A DNA stretch of 6,509 bases from WYZ-LMO8 sp964586135 (GCA_964586135.1 CAZPGS010000050.1:1-6509); one strand, 5' to 3'. Positions 1 through 6,157 are shown, counted from the first letter of the stretch. Made by a program: numbers and translations. The notes: generated by a model from the sequence alone, not told the origin.

Positions 1-329
1 CTCGTCAGGGGGTGGACGGCATTAGGCCTCAAGGGAACTTCCTTCGTCGCCCTTACAGTGGCACGCCTCAGGGCCTCTTCGAGGCCCTTGTAGTCTAGGC
101 TCTTACCTTTGATGAAGAACGAGACTATCCCGGTGTCTTGGCAAACCGGCCTGCCCATCTGCTCGGCGACGACCACGTTGTCTAAAATAGCTTTGAGCTG
201 GATCTTCCCCAGCTCCGAGTTCTCTTCCTCGTAGGCCCTTTGGAGGGAGGATTTGACGTCTGCGGGGAGGACTATGGAGGCTTTCTTTATCAACAGGAAC
301 GCCGCCTCCTCAACGATGCTCAACTTCAT
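1..329 (-). CDS. Fumarate hydratase class I, alpha subunit (N-terminal part, cut by the window edge)
   Basis: Class I fumarases are oxygen-sensitive [4Fe-4S] enzymes that interconvert fumarate and malate in the cytoplasm, in the citric-acid cycle or in archaeal carbon-fixation cycles. The 109 visible codons show the family's N-terminal signatures: PVCQDTG at residues 61-67, whose Cys63 is an expected cluster ligand, and LRPNAVHPLT at 100-109. A TtdA-like tartrate dehydratase subunit belongs to the same family and cannot be excluded from this part alone. In archaea the alpha and beta parts are usually separate genes; the beta gene, if adjacent, would lie beyond the left edge. ATG at 327-329 is chosen because GAGGTG (plus-strand 336-341) sits 6 bases upstream; an in-frame GTG three codons earlier is possible but would overlap that site. 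A TATA-like element lies about 50 bases before the start. Nothing looks damaged in the visible part. Confidence 0.93.
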   Translation of the reverse strand, partial: MKLSIVEEAAFLLIKKASIVLPADVKSSLQRAYEEENSELGKIQLKAILDNVVVAEQMGRPVCQDTGIVSFFIKGKSLDYKGLEEALRRATVRATKEVPLRPNAVHPLT

Positions 330-335
330 GGGCTC

Positions 336-341
336 CACCTC
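336..341 (-). promoter_or_regulatory. Ribosome-binding site of the fumarase gene
   Basis: On the minus strand this reads GAGGTG, complementary to the archaeal 16S rRNA 3' end, and lies 6 bases before ATG 329. It decides between this ATG and the in-frame GTG that the site overlaps. Confidence 0.65.
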
Positions 342-376
342 TGAGAATAGCCTCCAGAGAAAAACCTGCCAAGTCT

Positions 377-388
377 AGATTAATACGA
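377..388 (-). promoter_or_regulatory. Candidate TATA box for the fumarase gene
   Basis: The minus strand reads CGTATTAATC here. Transcription would start near 357, giving a leader of about 28 bases that includes the GAGGTG ribosome-binding site. It lies 80 bases after the stop of the HAD gene, which supports separate transcription of the fumarase. This rests on pattern and spacing only. Confidence 0.4.
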
Positions 389-468
389 TTTGGTTCGCGA
401 TGGTTGCTCTGCTCCACGAGATCTCAAGGACGGAGCGGGGCTCACGAGATGTTAATGGATTGCTTCCT

Positions 469-1065
469 TCACGCATGGAAGCCTTCGAATTCAAGTTTGT
501 CGAGCACTTCCGAGAGAGAGCTTACGTTTATGGTCCTTCCAAGAGCTTGGAGGACCTTGTGCGGCGTCGCTATCATGCACCCGACTTGGGCACCGGCTAT
601 GGCATCGCTTCGACTGAAGCCAGCGTAGAGTACTTCGTCGACCTTACAGCCCAAGCCATCGCAAGCCCTCGCTATTTGAGAGGCCTTCTCAGGCTCCTCG
701 TCTCTTGTCAGCACGACGTCGAAGAACCCGTTGAGCCCCATCTTCTCGATGGCCTTCTCGGCGCTCCTCCTGCTCCTCAAGGTGATGAGCCCGAGCTTGA
801 CCCCTATGGCCTTTAGGGTGCACAGTGCCTCCAAGTCTTCTTGATCTATCGAGGCCTCCTCGGCTGTTTTGTCCTCGAACTCGCTCAGTATCTTGTCTAT
901 CTCCTCGGCTTTTGATTTGTCGGAAGAGCTGAGGATCGCCTCGGCGACGAGGTCTCTCAAGTCGCCCTCGACGCCAAGCAGGCCCCTGAGCCTAGAGACG
1001 AGCACGCTGACGTCTACCTTTAAGAGCACGCTGTCTAAATTCATGACCACGGCTTTGATGGGCAT
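469..1065 (-). CDS. HAD-superfamily protein with degenerate catalytic motifs
   Basis: This 198-residue protein has the layout of a phosphoglycolate-phosphatase-like HAD hydrolase: motif I after an N-terminal strand, a helical cap (about 18-80), motif II (GLITLRS, Thr95), a motif III lysine (EEPEK, Lys127) and motif IV (VLYAGFSRSD, 146-154). Two key positions are changed. Motif I reads MNLDS where FDLDG is usual, so the nucleophile is Asn9 (codon AAT) with Asp11 retained. Motif IV reads GFSRSD where GDSxxD is usual, so only Asp154 remains. The usual phospho-aspartyl chemistry is therefore unlikely; a regulatory or binding role is possible, but that is inference. The frame is open for 27 codons upstream, but ATG 1063-1065 starts directly at the fold (MPIKAVV) and lies about 30 bases after a TATA-like box, which suits a near-leaderless transcript; no ribosome-binding site is seen. 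It lies between apgM and the fumarase on the same strand. Confidence 0.8.
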   Translation of the reverse strand: MPIKAVVMNLDSVLLKVDVSVLVSRLRGLLGVEGDLRDLVAEAILSSSDKSKAEEIDKILSEFEDKTAEEASIDQEDLEALCTLKAIGVKLGLITLRSRRSAEKAIEKMGLNGFFDVVLTRDEEPEKASQIARACDGLGCKVDEVLYAGFSRSDAIAGAQVGCMIATPHKVLQALGRTINVSSLSEVLDKLEFEGFHA

Positions 1066-1092
1066 CGATATCGAGATAGCAATCGCGCAAGG

Positions 1093-1101
1093 CCTAAAAG
1101 C
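1093..1101 (-). promoter_or_regulatory. Candidate TATA box for the HAD gene
   Basis: The minus strand reads GCTTTTAGG. From its centre a start of transcription near 1071 would be expected, only a few bases before ATG 1065. That fits a near-leaderless mRNA and the absence of a ribosome-binding site. It is weaker in sequence than the apgM element. Confidence 0.35.
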
Positions 1102-1213
1102 ATTTCCCCCGAAACGTGAAGCGGAAGAGGGAGGGTTAGGTTTCAAAGTTTGTAGAAAGGATGGAAGGGCTCGAATAACTGTTCTTCACGGTGTCAAGAC
1201 TATGAGAAAGCGC

Positions 1214-2497
1214 TCACGCAGGCCTCAAGTACTTAACGGCGATGGACATTATCTCAGTGCCCTTGATCGTACCCATAGCCCCTCTCCTACACGACTCCTC
1301 GTCGAACTTGTCGACTTCGTCGGGCTCCACGCCTCCGCCAGCCATTAATATTGGCACAGGGTCATCGGAGTGCGCCCTCAAGGTGCAGGGGGTCGCGTGG
1401 TCTGACGTGACGACCACCAAGACTTCCTCGAGGTTCAGGTCCTTGACCACTGCCTCGAAGAAGTACTCGTCTATGTCCTCAATGGACTTGGCCTTGCGCA
1501 GGGGGTCCCCGTCGTGGCCGGGCTCGTCGGGGCCCTTCAAGTGTGCGTAGACCCCGTCGTACTTGTACAGGGCTTCGAGGGAGCTCTCGGCCCTTAGCCT
1601 GTAATCGACCTCTGCCTTGCCGAGCATGGGCGGTATGGAGATAACTTCCATCCCCGCGGCCATGGCTATCCCCCTCTCGACGGGCATTTCGGCTAAGCAG
1701 GCCATCTTCAGCCCATAGAGCTCATTTATGGACTTGAGCCTCGGCCTTTCGTGACCGGCGTCTCTGCAGAGGATCGCGTTGGCTGGCAAGAGCCCTCTGC
1801 GCCTTCTCTCGGAGTTCATTGGGTGCCTATCCAAGACCTCTATGGCCTTTACCGTGAACTCGTTGACTAACCTAGCCGCCATGGCAGCCTCGGGGCTTTC
1901 GTCGAGCGGCCTGCACTTGGCCACCTTGGCCTCGCCCTTGTCCTTGGCGACGCCTAGGCCCCCAAGCCTCTCGTAGGCAGGGTCCGTGTTCGTTATGTTG
2001 CTTGAAAGAGGTCCATCGAGCCTCCTAATCACCAGAACCCCTCGATGACCTATCGTGCTCTTGAAGGTGAAGGTAGCCCCCTCAAGCTCCACCTCTTCGT
2101 TTATCGCCTCGGCGAGCTCGGCTGCCTCCGACGTCGTCAGGGTCCTGCCGCACCTCCTGTCCACGATGGTAAGGTCCCTGTCCACGGTGGCGAAGTTGCA
2201 CCTTAGCGCGAGCCACCCGTCTTCGAAGTCGAAGCCAGCCCCCAAGGCCTCGAGCACGCCCCTCCCAACATGATGGGCGAACGGGTCGTAGCCCAAAATG
2301 CTCAGGACGGCTACGTCGGACTCTGGTGCTATGCCCTCGCCCACCGTGTAGACCAGCCCCGTGACCCCCTCCTCAGCCAGCCTATCAATGTTCGGCTTGT
2401 GGGCGTACTGCAGAGGGGTCTTGCCCCCTAGTAGCGGATGGGGCCTATCGCCGACACCGTCGAGGACTACGTAGAGCAACTTCTTCAAGCTCACCAC
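1214..2497 (-). CDS. apgM: 2,3-bisphosphoglycerate-independent phosphoglycerate mutase, archaeal type
   Basis: The enzyme interconverts 3- and 2-phosphoglycerate in glycolysis and gluconeogenesis, in the cytoplasm. The 427 residues match the usual archaeal length and carry the alkaline-phosphatase-superfamily metal sites: LDGVGDRP (Asp13), PESDVAVLSILGYDP with the phospho-acceptor Ser60, IGHRG (His151), HLKGPDEPGHDGD (Asp324, His328), TSDHATPC (Asp366, His367) and RAHSDDPVP (His376). All expected catalytic residues seem present, so it is probably active. The start region reads GTG GTG AGC TTG. The first GTG is used here because a strong TATA-like element about 28 bases upstream predicts a transcript beginning almost at that codon; the second GTG or the TTG (giving MKKLLYVVLDG) are alternatives. 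It is transcribed divergently from the solute-binding protein gene. Related sequences are sometimes called phosphonopyruvate decarboxylase-like, but the motifs favour the mutase. Confidence 0.95.
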   Translation of the reverse strand: MVSLKKLLYVVLDGVGDRPHPLLGGKTPLQYAHKPNIDRLAEEGVTGLVYTVGEGIAPESDVAVLSILGYDPFAHHVGRGVLEALGAGFDFEDGWLALRCNFATVDRDLTIVDRRCGRTLTTSEAAELAEAINEEVELEGATFTFKSTIGHRGVLVIRRLDGPLSSNITNTDPAYERLGGLGVAKDKGEAKVAKCRPLDESPEAAMAARLVNEFTVKAIEVLDRHPMNSERRRRGLLPANAILCRDAGHERPRLKSINELYGLKMACLAEMPVERGIAMAAGMEVISIPPMLGKAEVDYRLRAESSLEALYKYDGVYAHLKGPDEPGHDGDPLRKAKSIEDIDEYFFEAVVKDLNLEEVLVVVTSDHATPCTLRAHSDDPVPILMAGGGVEPDEVDKFDEESCRRGAMGTIKGTEIMSIAVKYLRPA

Positions 2498-2520
2498 CGG
2501 TACTTGAAGCGATCGATGCC

Positions 2521-2534
2521 CATATAATTTTTAA
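2521..2534 (-). promoter_or_regulatory. TATA box of apgM (leaderless or short-leader promoter)
   Basis: The minus strand reads TTAAAAATTATATG, the most AT-rich stretch of the intergenic region. Its centre is about 28-32 bases before the GTG at 2497, so the mRNA should begin within a few bases of the start codon. Leaderless mRNAs are common in Thermoproteota. Confidence 0.6.
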
Positions 2535-2557
2535 CTTCGCATGTCAAGGTGAAGATA

Positions 2558-2569
2558 AGAGTTAAAAGC
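2558..2569 (+). promoter_or_regulatory. Candidate TATA box of the solute-binding protein gene
   Basis: The sequence AGAGTTAAAAGC, with a purine-rich stretch just before it that could act as a BRE, predicts transcription from about 2590. The leader would be about 20 bases and contain the AGGGGGT ribosome-binding site. A 6-base inverted repeat (CAAGGT 2545-2550, ACCTTG 2573-2578) brackets this element. Confidence 0.45.
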
Positions 2570-2596
2570 CCTACCTTGGAACAGTACTTGAGCCTT

Positions 2597-2603
2597 AGGG
2601 GGT
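2597..2603 (+). promoter_or_regulatory. Ribosome-binding site setting a TTG start
   Basis: AGGGGGT matches the consensus AGGAGGT at six of seven positions and lies 7 bases before TTG 2611. This spacing is the main reason for accepting the TTG as the start of the solute-binding protein. Confidence 0.6.
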
Positions 2604-2610
2604 TTAATAC

Positions 2611-3879
2611 TTGGCAAAGGCCTCGAAGAGCGCCAGGACCGGCGTTTGGGTGGCTGTAATCATAATAATAGCAATACTAGCGGCCTATGGCGGCTACTAC
2701 TCCGGGCTCGAAGAAGGCCTCAAGCGCGCACGACAAGGTCCCCAAGAAGGTCAGGGCGCTGGCCCGACCCTGCCCTCAAGCATAAAGGTGGGTGTGATAG
2801 CTTCCGGTGTCCTCCATGCCCCTGACGTCCTATACGGCGTTCAGCTGGCGAGGGACTTATTGAACAACAAGAGTGACGTGGTCTCAAGAAACGTGGCCCT
2901 CTCGATCAAGCGTCTAGACAGGGAGGACCCCCGAGAAGTCGAAGATTTCGCGACGTCGCTAATGAACGAAGGCGTCAGAGTGATCATCGGGGTCCTTTCG
3001 AATTCTGAGGCCAAGGCAGTGCTGCGAACGCTACGCCAAAGCGACGCGATACTGGTGCTCGTTTCGAGCGAAGTCTACGACGACGAAGTCTACGATGAGC
3101 CCAGGCTCGTGAAGTTGCTTGGAGGACCGGACGTGGAGGCCCGTGCTATGGTCGATCTAGCGCTAGAGGTGGGAGGAGAGGGCCTCAGGGCTGCTGTTAT
3201 AGCAGTTAACGACTCGTACTGCAGAAGGCTGTCCAAGGCCATCGTCGAGGGTCTCCGCTCGAGAGGTGTGCAAGTCGTATCCGAAGTGGTGTACGACCCG
3301 AGGGAGATCAACACGACTGAGGACCTCATCGACCTCAATCGCTCGAGCCCCGCGATCGTCTTCTTGGCCGGGCGTGGGGGCGACGCCTACAAGACGTTGG
3401 AGGCCGCCCGCGACGTGGGCCTCAGGACTACTTGGATCTTATCGAGCGCCTTAGTCGACGGCTTGCTCAACCGTTCGGATTTAGTGCCCTACTTGGCCGG
3501 CTCTTACCTCGTTGCGAGGCGGAGCGCCACTCTATCGCCTCACTTCAAGAGCTTTGCAGAGCTGTATAGAATGGTGTACCACGGCGAGCCACATGAAATG
3601 GCCGTCTACGGCTTTGACGCGCTCGTGCTCGCGGCTTTAGGCACGGCGTATGCTGGCAAGTACAACGGCTCAGCCATAAGGGGGTCCACGGACCTGTTGT
3701 GTAGCTTTATGGGCGTCACTTGGCCGAAGTTCTTGGATTCGAAGGGCAATGCCGTTCAAGAACACGCCATCCTTAAGGTGGTCAAGGCCGAGGAAGGCTA
3801 CGGGCTCGAAGTCGTCGGTTATTGGGTCCCGACGGGCGTTGAGAGGGCCTTCATAGAGTGGCTCGAGAAGTTAAGGTGA
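2611..3879 (+). CDS. Membrane-anchored type 1 solute-binding protein (branched-chain amino-acid receptor-like)
   Basis: The protein has 422 residues: a short basic N-terminus, one hydrophobic anchor (about 12-29, VWVAVIIIIAIL...), a Gly/Gln/Pro-rich linker (42-55), then a two-lobe type 1 periplasmic-binding fold from about 58. Features typical of the Leu/Ile/Val-binding family are IKVGVIASG (58-66), VRVIIGVLSNSEAKAV (122-137), AAVIAVNDSY (194-203), AIVFLAGRGGDAYKTL (248-263), VYGFDALVLAA (332-342) and a late FLDSKGNAV (374-382). No lipobox cysteine is seen, so it should be held by the anchor with the fold outside the cell. Six N-x-S/T sites (Asn86, 200, 234, 243, 287, 352) would suit archaeal N-glycosylation. 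Such proteins normally deliver a ligand to an ABC transporter, but no permease or ATPase is nearby, so a sensor role is possible; the ligand cannot be read from sequence. TTG start supported by AGGGGGT; it ends in tandem TGA TGA. Confidence 0.82.
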   Translation: MAKASKSARTGVWVAVIIIIAILAAYGGYYSGLEEGLKRARQGPQEGQGAGPTLPSSIKVGVIASGVLHAPDVLYGVQLARDLLNNKSDVVSRNVALSIKRLDREDPREVEDFATSLMNEGVRVIIGVLSNSEAKAVLRTLRQSDAILVLVSSEVYDDEVYDEPRLVKLLGGPDVEARAMVDLALEVGGEGLRAAVIAVNDSYCRRLSKAIVEGLRSRGVQVVSEVVYDPREINTTEDLIDLNRSSPAIVFLAGRGGDAYKTLEAARDVGLRTTWILSSALVDGLLNRSDLVPYLAGSYLVARRSATLSPHFKSFAELYRMVYHGEPHEMAVYGFDALVLAALGTAYAGKYNGSAIRGSTDLLCSFMGVTWPKFLDSKGNAVQEHAILKVVKAEEGYGLEVVGYWVPTGVERAFIEWLEKLR

Positions 3880-3963
3880 TGACCCTCACCTAACCCCCTT
3901 CTGATGTCGTTCTGAGAGTTGAGGGGTCTTGAGATTTCGCTTGTGCGCTAACATGCCCGAGAG
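3880..3963 (+). other. Short spacer between solute-binding protein and membrane hydrolase genes
   Basis: These 84 bases begin with the second TGA of the tandem stop. GACCCTCA (3881-3888) could pair with TGAGGGGTC (3920-3928, one base bulged), but no T-run follows, so it is not a convincing terminator. I find no good TATA box or ribosome-binding site before ATG 3964, which favours co-transcription of the two genes. Confidence 0.35.
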
Positions 3964-5268
3964 ATGGTGCTCGTGAGCTATCATAGGCCGACGGAGCTCT
4001 TCGATAGAAGGGCAACGCGCCTAGCGTTTTTAGGCCACATGTTCATGGCTGCCCCTCACCCGATAACTTTGTGCCTCGGATCCTTCCTTGCTGGCGCGGG
4101 CTGGCTCTCTTCGAGCGCTAAGCTCAAGCGCTCAATGGGCCTCCTCTTAATAGTCTTTGGCTCATCGCTTTTCGCGAGCATCTTAGGGCTTTGGTTCGTG
4201 CCCCCTAGCTGGGCGTTTAAAGCCCACGTTGCTAGCGGCTTCTCGTCACTCGCCGCGCTGAGCATCATGGCCAGTGCCGTGCTCTACGGCCTCTTATCGA
4301 TAGCGTTGCTCGACCTAGGCAGAAGGCTCGAGGAGGTCCTCTTCAAGCTCTCAGCAGTCCTCCTAGCAATCGCGGCTTTGGCTGTGCTCTCCCTGGGCCT
4401 GCTGGTAGCCTTCTCCCTTGCCTTGAGTTACGCACCAGACGTGCCGGGATTGCGCGAGGGACTGGCCTTCTTCGAGGGCTCAATGCTCTTATCCATCGTG
4501 AGCAGCTCCCTAGGCAACGCCTTGGTCGGCGTCGGCTTCGCGAGGAGGGCTAAGCTTATGAGGATTATCCCCGAGAGAGATCTGCAGGTGACGCCCGTGG
4601 GCGTCAAGGTCAAGTGGCTCGGGCACGCGGCCTTTCAGCTGACGTTTAAGGGGAAGAGGCTCTTAATAGATCCTTGGATATCCAACCCGCTGAGCCCACT
4701 CGGGCTCGAGAGCTTAGAAGGAGCGGACTACGTGGTCGTGACCCACGACCACTTCGACCACTTGGGGGAGACCGAGCAAATAGCCAGTAAGTTCAACTCC
4801 ACGGTCATAGGCGTCCCGGAGCTCGTCATGCCCTTAGGAGGCAAGGGGCTGCGAGTGCTCGGCATGAACATGGGCTCCTTCATCGACGTCGACGGTGCTT
4901 TCAAGATAGCCCTCGTCCCAGCCCTCCACACGTGCGGTGCTGGCCAACCAGTGGGCGTGGTGCTAGAGGTCGACGGCTTGAGGCTCTACCACATGGGCGA
5001 CACCGGATACACGTCGGAGTTTCAAGCAGTCAAAGAGGCCTTCAGCCCCGACGTCGTCTTCGTGCCCATAGGCGGCTACTACACCATGGGGCCTAGAGAG
5101 GCGGCTCTGGCCATTAAGGTCTTGAGGCCCAAGATCGCCATACCGATGCACTACGCCACGTTCCCCGTGCTCGTCGAGACGGCTGACGGCTTCGTAAATG
5201 CCGTCAAATCCTTGGCCCCCGAGGTCAGGGTGCTAGTCCTCAAGCCCGGAGAGGAAGTCGAGCTCTGA
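3964..5268 (+). CDS. Five-helix membrane domain fused to a UPF0173-type metallo-beta-lactamase-fold hydrolase
   Basis: This 434-residue protein has two parts. Residues 213-434 match a whole UPF0173 metal-dependent hydrolase (normally about 225 residues and stand-alone): WLGHAAF (218-224), IDPWISNP (235-242), THDHFDHLG (260-268) with metal ligands His261, His263, Asp265 and His266, His322, GDTG with Asp346, and IPMHYATFP (393-401) with His396. All expected ligands are present, so hydrolase activity is likely, substrate unknown. Residues 28-192 form about five hydrophobic helices (28-50, 58-79, 87-116, 128-156, 172-192). Basic residues in the loops (KLKR 53-56, GRR 119-121, RRAK 194-197) place the N-terminus outside and the hydrolase in the cytoplasm. 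I do not recognise the membrane domain with certainty; His25, the HP pair at 32-33 and His88 recall DUF2231 or cytochrome b561-like domains. TAA upstream blocks extension beyond ATG 3964; GTG 3967, GTG 3973 or ATG 4039 are alternative starts, none with a clear ribosome-binding site. Confidence 0.85.
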   Translation: MVLVSYHRPTELFDRRATRLAFLGHMFMAAPHPITLCLGSFLAGAGWLSSSAKLKRSMGLLLIVFGSSLFASILGLWFVPPSWAFKAHVASGFSSLAALSIMASAVLYGLLSIALLDLGRRLEEVLFKLSAVLLAIAALAVLSLGLLVAFSLALSYAPDVPGLREGLAFFEGSMLLSIVSSSLGNALVGVGFARRAKLMRIIPERDLQVTPVGVKVKWLGHAAFQLTFKGKRLLIDPWISNPLSPLGLESLEGADYVVVTHDHFDHLGETEQIASKFNSTVIGVPELVMPLGGKGLRVLGMNMGSFIDVDGAFKIALVPALHTCGAGQPVGVVLEVDGLRLYHMGDTGYTSEFQAVKEAFSPDVVFVPIGGYYTMGPREAALAIKVLRPKIAIPMHYATFPVLVETADGFVNAVKSLAPEVRVLVLKPGEEVEL

Positions 5269-5276
5269 GCTCTCGA

Positions 5277-5942
5277 TTATCTCCAGGCAACTTTCTTTAT
5301 CACTTTGCACGCGAAGCTGAGCGCGTGGACTAAGGGGCTCGACTCAGAGCCGAAAACCCTCGTCAACCCCTTGGCCAAAGCCTCTCTAACATCCTCTTCG
5401 CTCGACCCCTCCATTATCGTCACCGCTCTGCCCACTTCGAAGGCCATGTGGGCGTCGCTCCCGGCGCAGATAGCCTTGCCGAGCCTCGATGCGAGCTCTC
5501 TGGCCCTCGAGTTCGCGGATCTGTCGGACCTAGCGTTCAGGACCTCGATCGCTTTGACCCTCTTTGCCAGCTCCTCGACCCTCACGTGCTTCCTGTACGG
5601 GTGGGCAAGCACCGTTACGGCGTCCACGCTCTTGGCATAGTCGAGGAGCTCGTCGAAGTCCTTGGTCTTGACTTCCTCGCTTACGAAGAGTAGTATCACG
5701 TCTCCCACGTTGGTCTGGACTTCTACCCCCGGTATCGCTATGAGGCCTCGGGAGTTCCTGGCCTCCTCTACTAACTCTAGTCCTCCCTTGATAGTGTTGT
5801 GGTCCGTTATCGCGAGGCAGTTGATGCCCCTCGCCAAGGCGACTCTAATAACCGCGCGAGGGTCTAAGAAGGAGTCCTCAGAGTTATGGCTGTGCACGTG
5901 GAGGTCCGCCACTATCATCGTTCGACCCTCGGCCTCGCCCAT
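5277..5942 (-). CDS. PHP-domain metal-dependent phosphoesterase
   Basis: PHP domains bind two or three metal ions and usually hydrolyse phosphoesters such as nucleotides or phosphorylated sugars; some are part of DNA polymerases or histidinol phosphatase. All core motifs are present in this 221-residue protein: DLHVHS (His15, His17), ITDHNT (Asp47, His48), PGVEV (Glu74), VLAHP (His114) and CAGSDAH (Asp163, His165). It is therefore probably active. Length and motif spacing fit the small stand-alone PHP proteins; the substrate is not identifiable. The last 20 residues are a basic tail. ATG 5942 is the first start in the open frame, but it lacks a ribosome-binding site; ATG 5918, preceded by GAGGGT and beginning MIVADLHVHS, is at least as likely. 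It converges on the membrane hydrolase gene with 8 bases between stop codons. The same frame stays coding-like above 5942 (see the frameshifted region). Confidence 0.9.
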   Translation of the reverse strand: MGEAEGRTMIVADLHVHSHNSEDSFLDPRAVIRVALARGINCLAITDHNTIKGGLELVEEARNSRGLIAIPGVEVQTNVGDVILLFVSEEVKTKDFDELLDYAKSVDAVTVLAHPYRKHVRVEELAKRVKAIEVLNARSDRSANSRARELASRLGKAICAGSDAHMAFEVGRAVTIMEGSSEEDVREALAKGLTRVFGSESSPLVHALSFACKVIKKVAWR

Positions 5943-6145
5943 CGCTACGACTGAGGTGGCCGAAACCTCGCCCTCTGCGACAGCTCGTATTAGACCTCGT
6001 GAGCTCGAGCAACCTCTCCTCTAGTTCCCTCGCGTCGGCTCCCTTCGCTAAGGCCTCCCTCAAGTCCTTGACCTCTCTCGATATCGAACCCTATCGACCT
6101 CACGCACTTCCTCTTACTCTCGACTCGGCCCATCTCCTTCTCCAT
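5943..6145 (-). pseudogene. Probable frameshifted coding remnant upstream of the PHP gene
   Basis: No single reading frame is convincing here, but three successive frames each look like protein for part of the way. From ATG 6145 (or ATG 6133) the first frame gives MGRVESKRKCVRSIGFDI and then turns into Gly/Arg-rich text ending at TAA 5990-5992. From about 6080 a second frame gives REVKDLREALAKGADARELE and continues as a regular charged helix to about 5995, without an ATG or GTG start of its own. From about 5994 the third frame, that of the PHP protein, reads LIRAVAEGEVSATSVVAMG straight into the PHP N-terminus. Both switches are in the same direction (+1). The likely explanations are a decayed small gene, an N-terminal extension of the PHP protein broken by mutation, or assembly errors. 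A TATA-like box lies about 24 bases before ATG 6145. I do not recognise the family. Confidence 0.35.
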
Positions 6146-6157
6146 TCCTTGGACTCT

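Noticed and set aside
415..450. CACGAGAT repeated at 415-422 and 443-450 near a GAGATCTC palindrome
   Set aside because: Eight bases in two copies between two gene ends, not placed near a predicted promoter element; within chance expectation.
400..816. Plus-strand open frame of 138 codons
   Set aside because: It lies mostly antisense to the HAD gene, whose protein shows a recognisable fold; this frame shows no family motif and no ribosome-binding site.
1066..1146. 27-codon upstream extension of the HAD protein
   Set aside because: The extension has low-complexity composition, precedes the first strand of the fold and would cover the predicted TATA box; ATG 1065 fits the family better.
869..1348. 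Plus-strand open frame of 159 codons
   Set aside because: Serine- and leucine-rich text opposite the HAD and apgM genes, typical of the antisense of GC-rich coding sequence.
3953..3976. Seven-codon upstream frame (ATG CCC GAG AGA ...) overlapping the start of the membrane hydrolase gene
   Set aside because: Too short to distinguish from chance, with no ribosome-binding site; a regulatory role cannot be supported.
5260..5272. GAGCTC repeated with one base between, at the convergent gene ends
   Set aside because: A one-base loop cannot form a terminator hairpin and no T-run follows on either strand; the first copy is simply the last codons of the hydrolase gene.
5305..6024. Overlapping plus-strand open frames opposite the PHP gene
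   Set aside because: The minus strand carries all PHP metal-binding motifs; the plus frames read as low-complexity Ser/Leu/Ala shadows.
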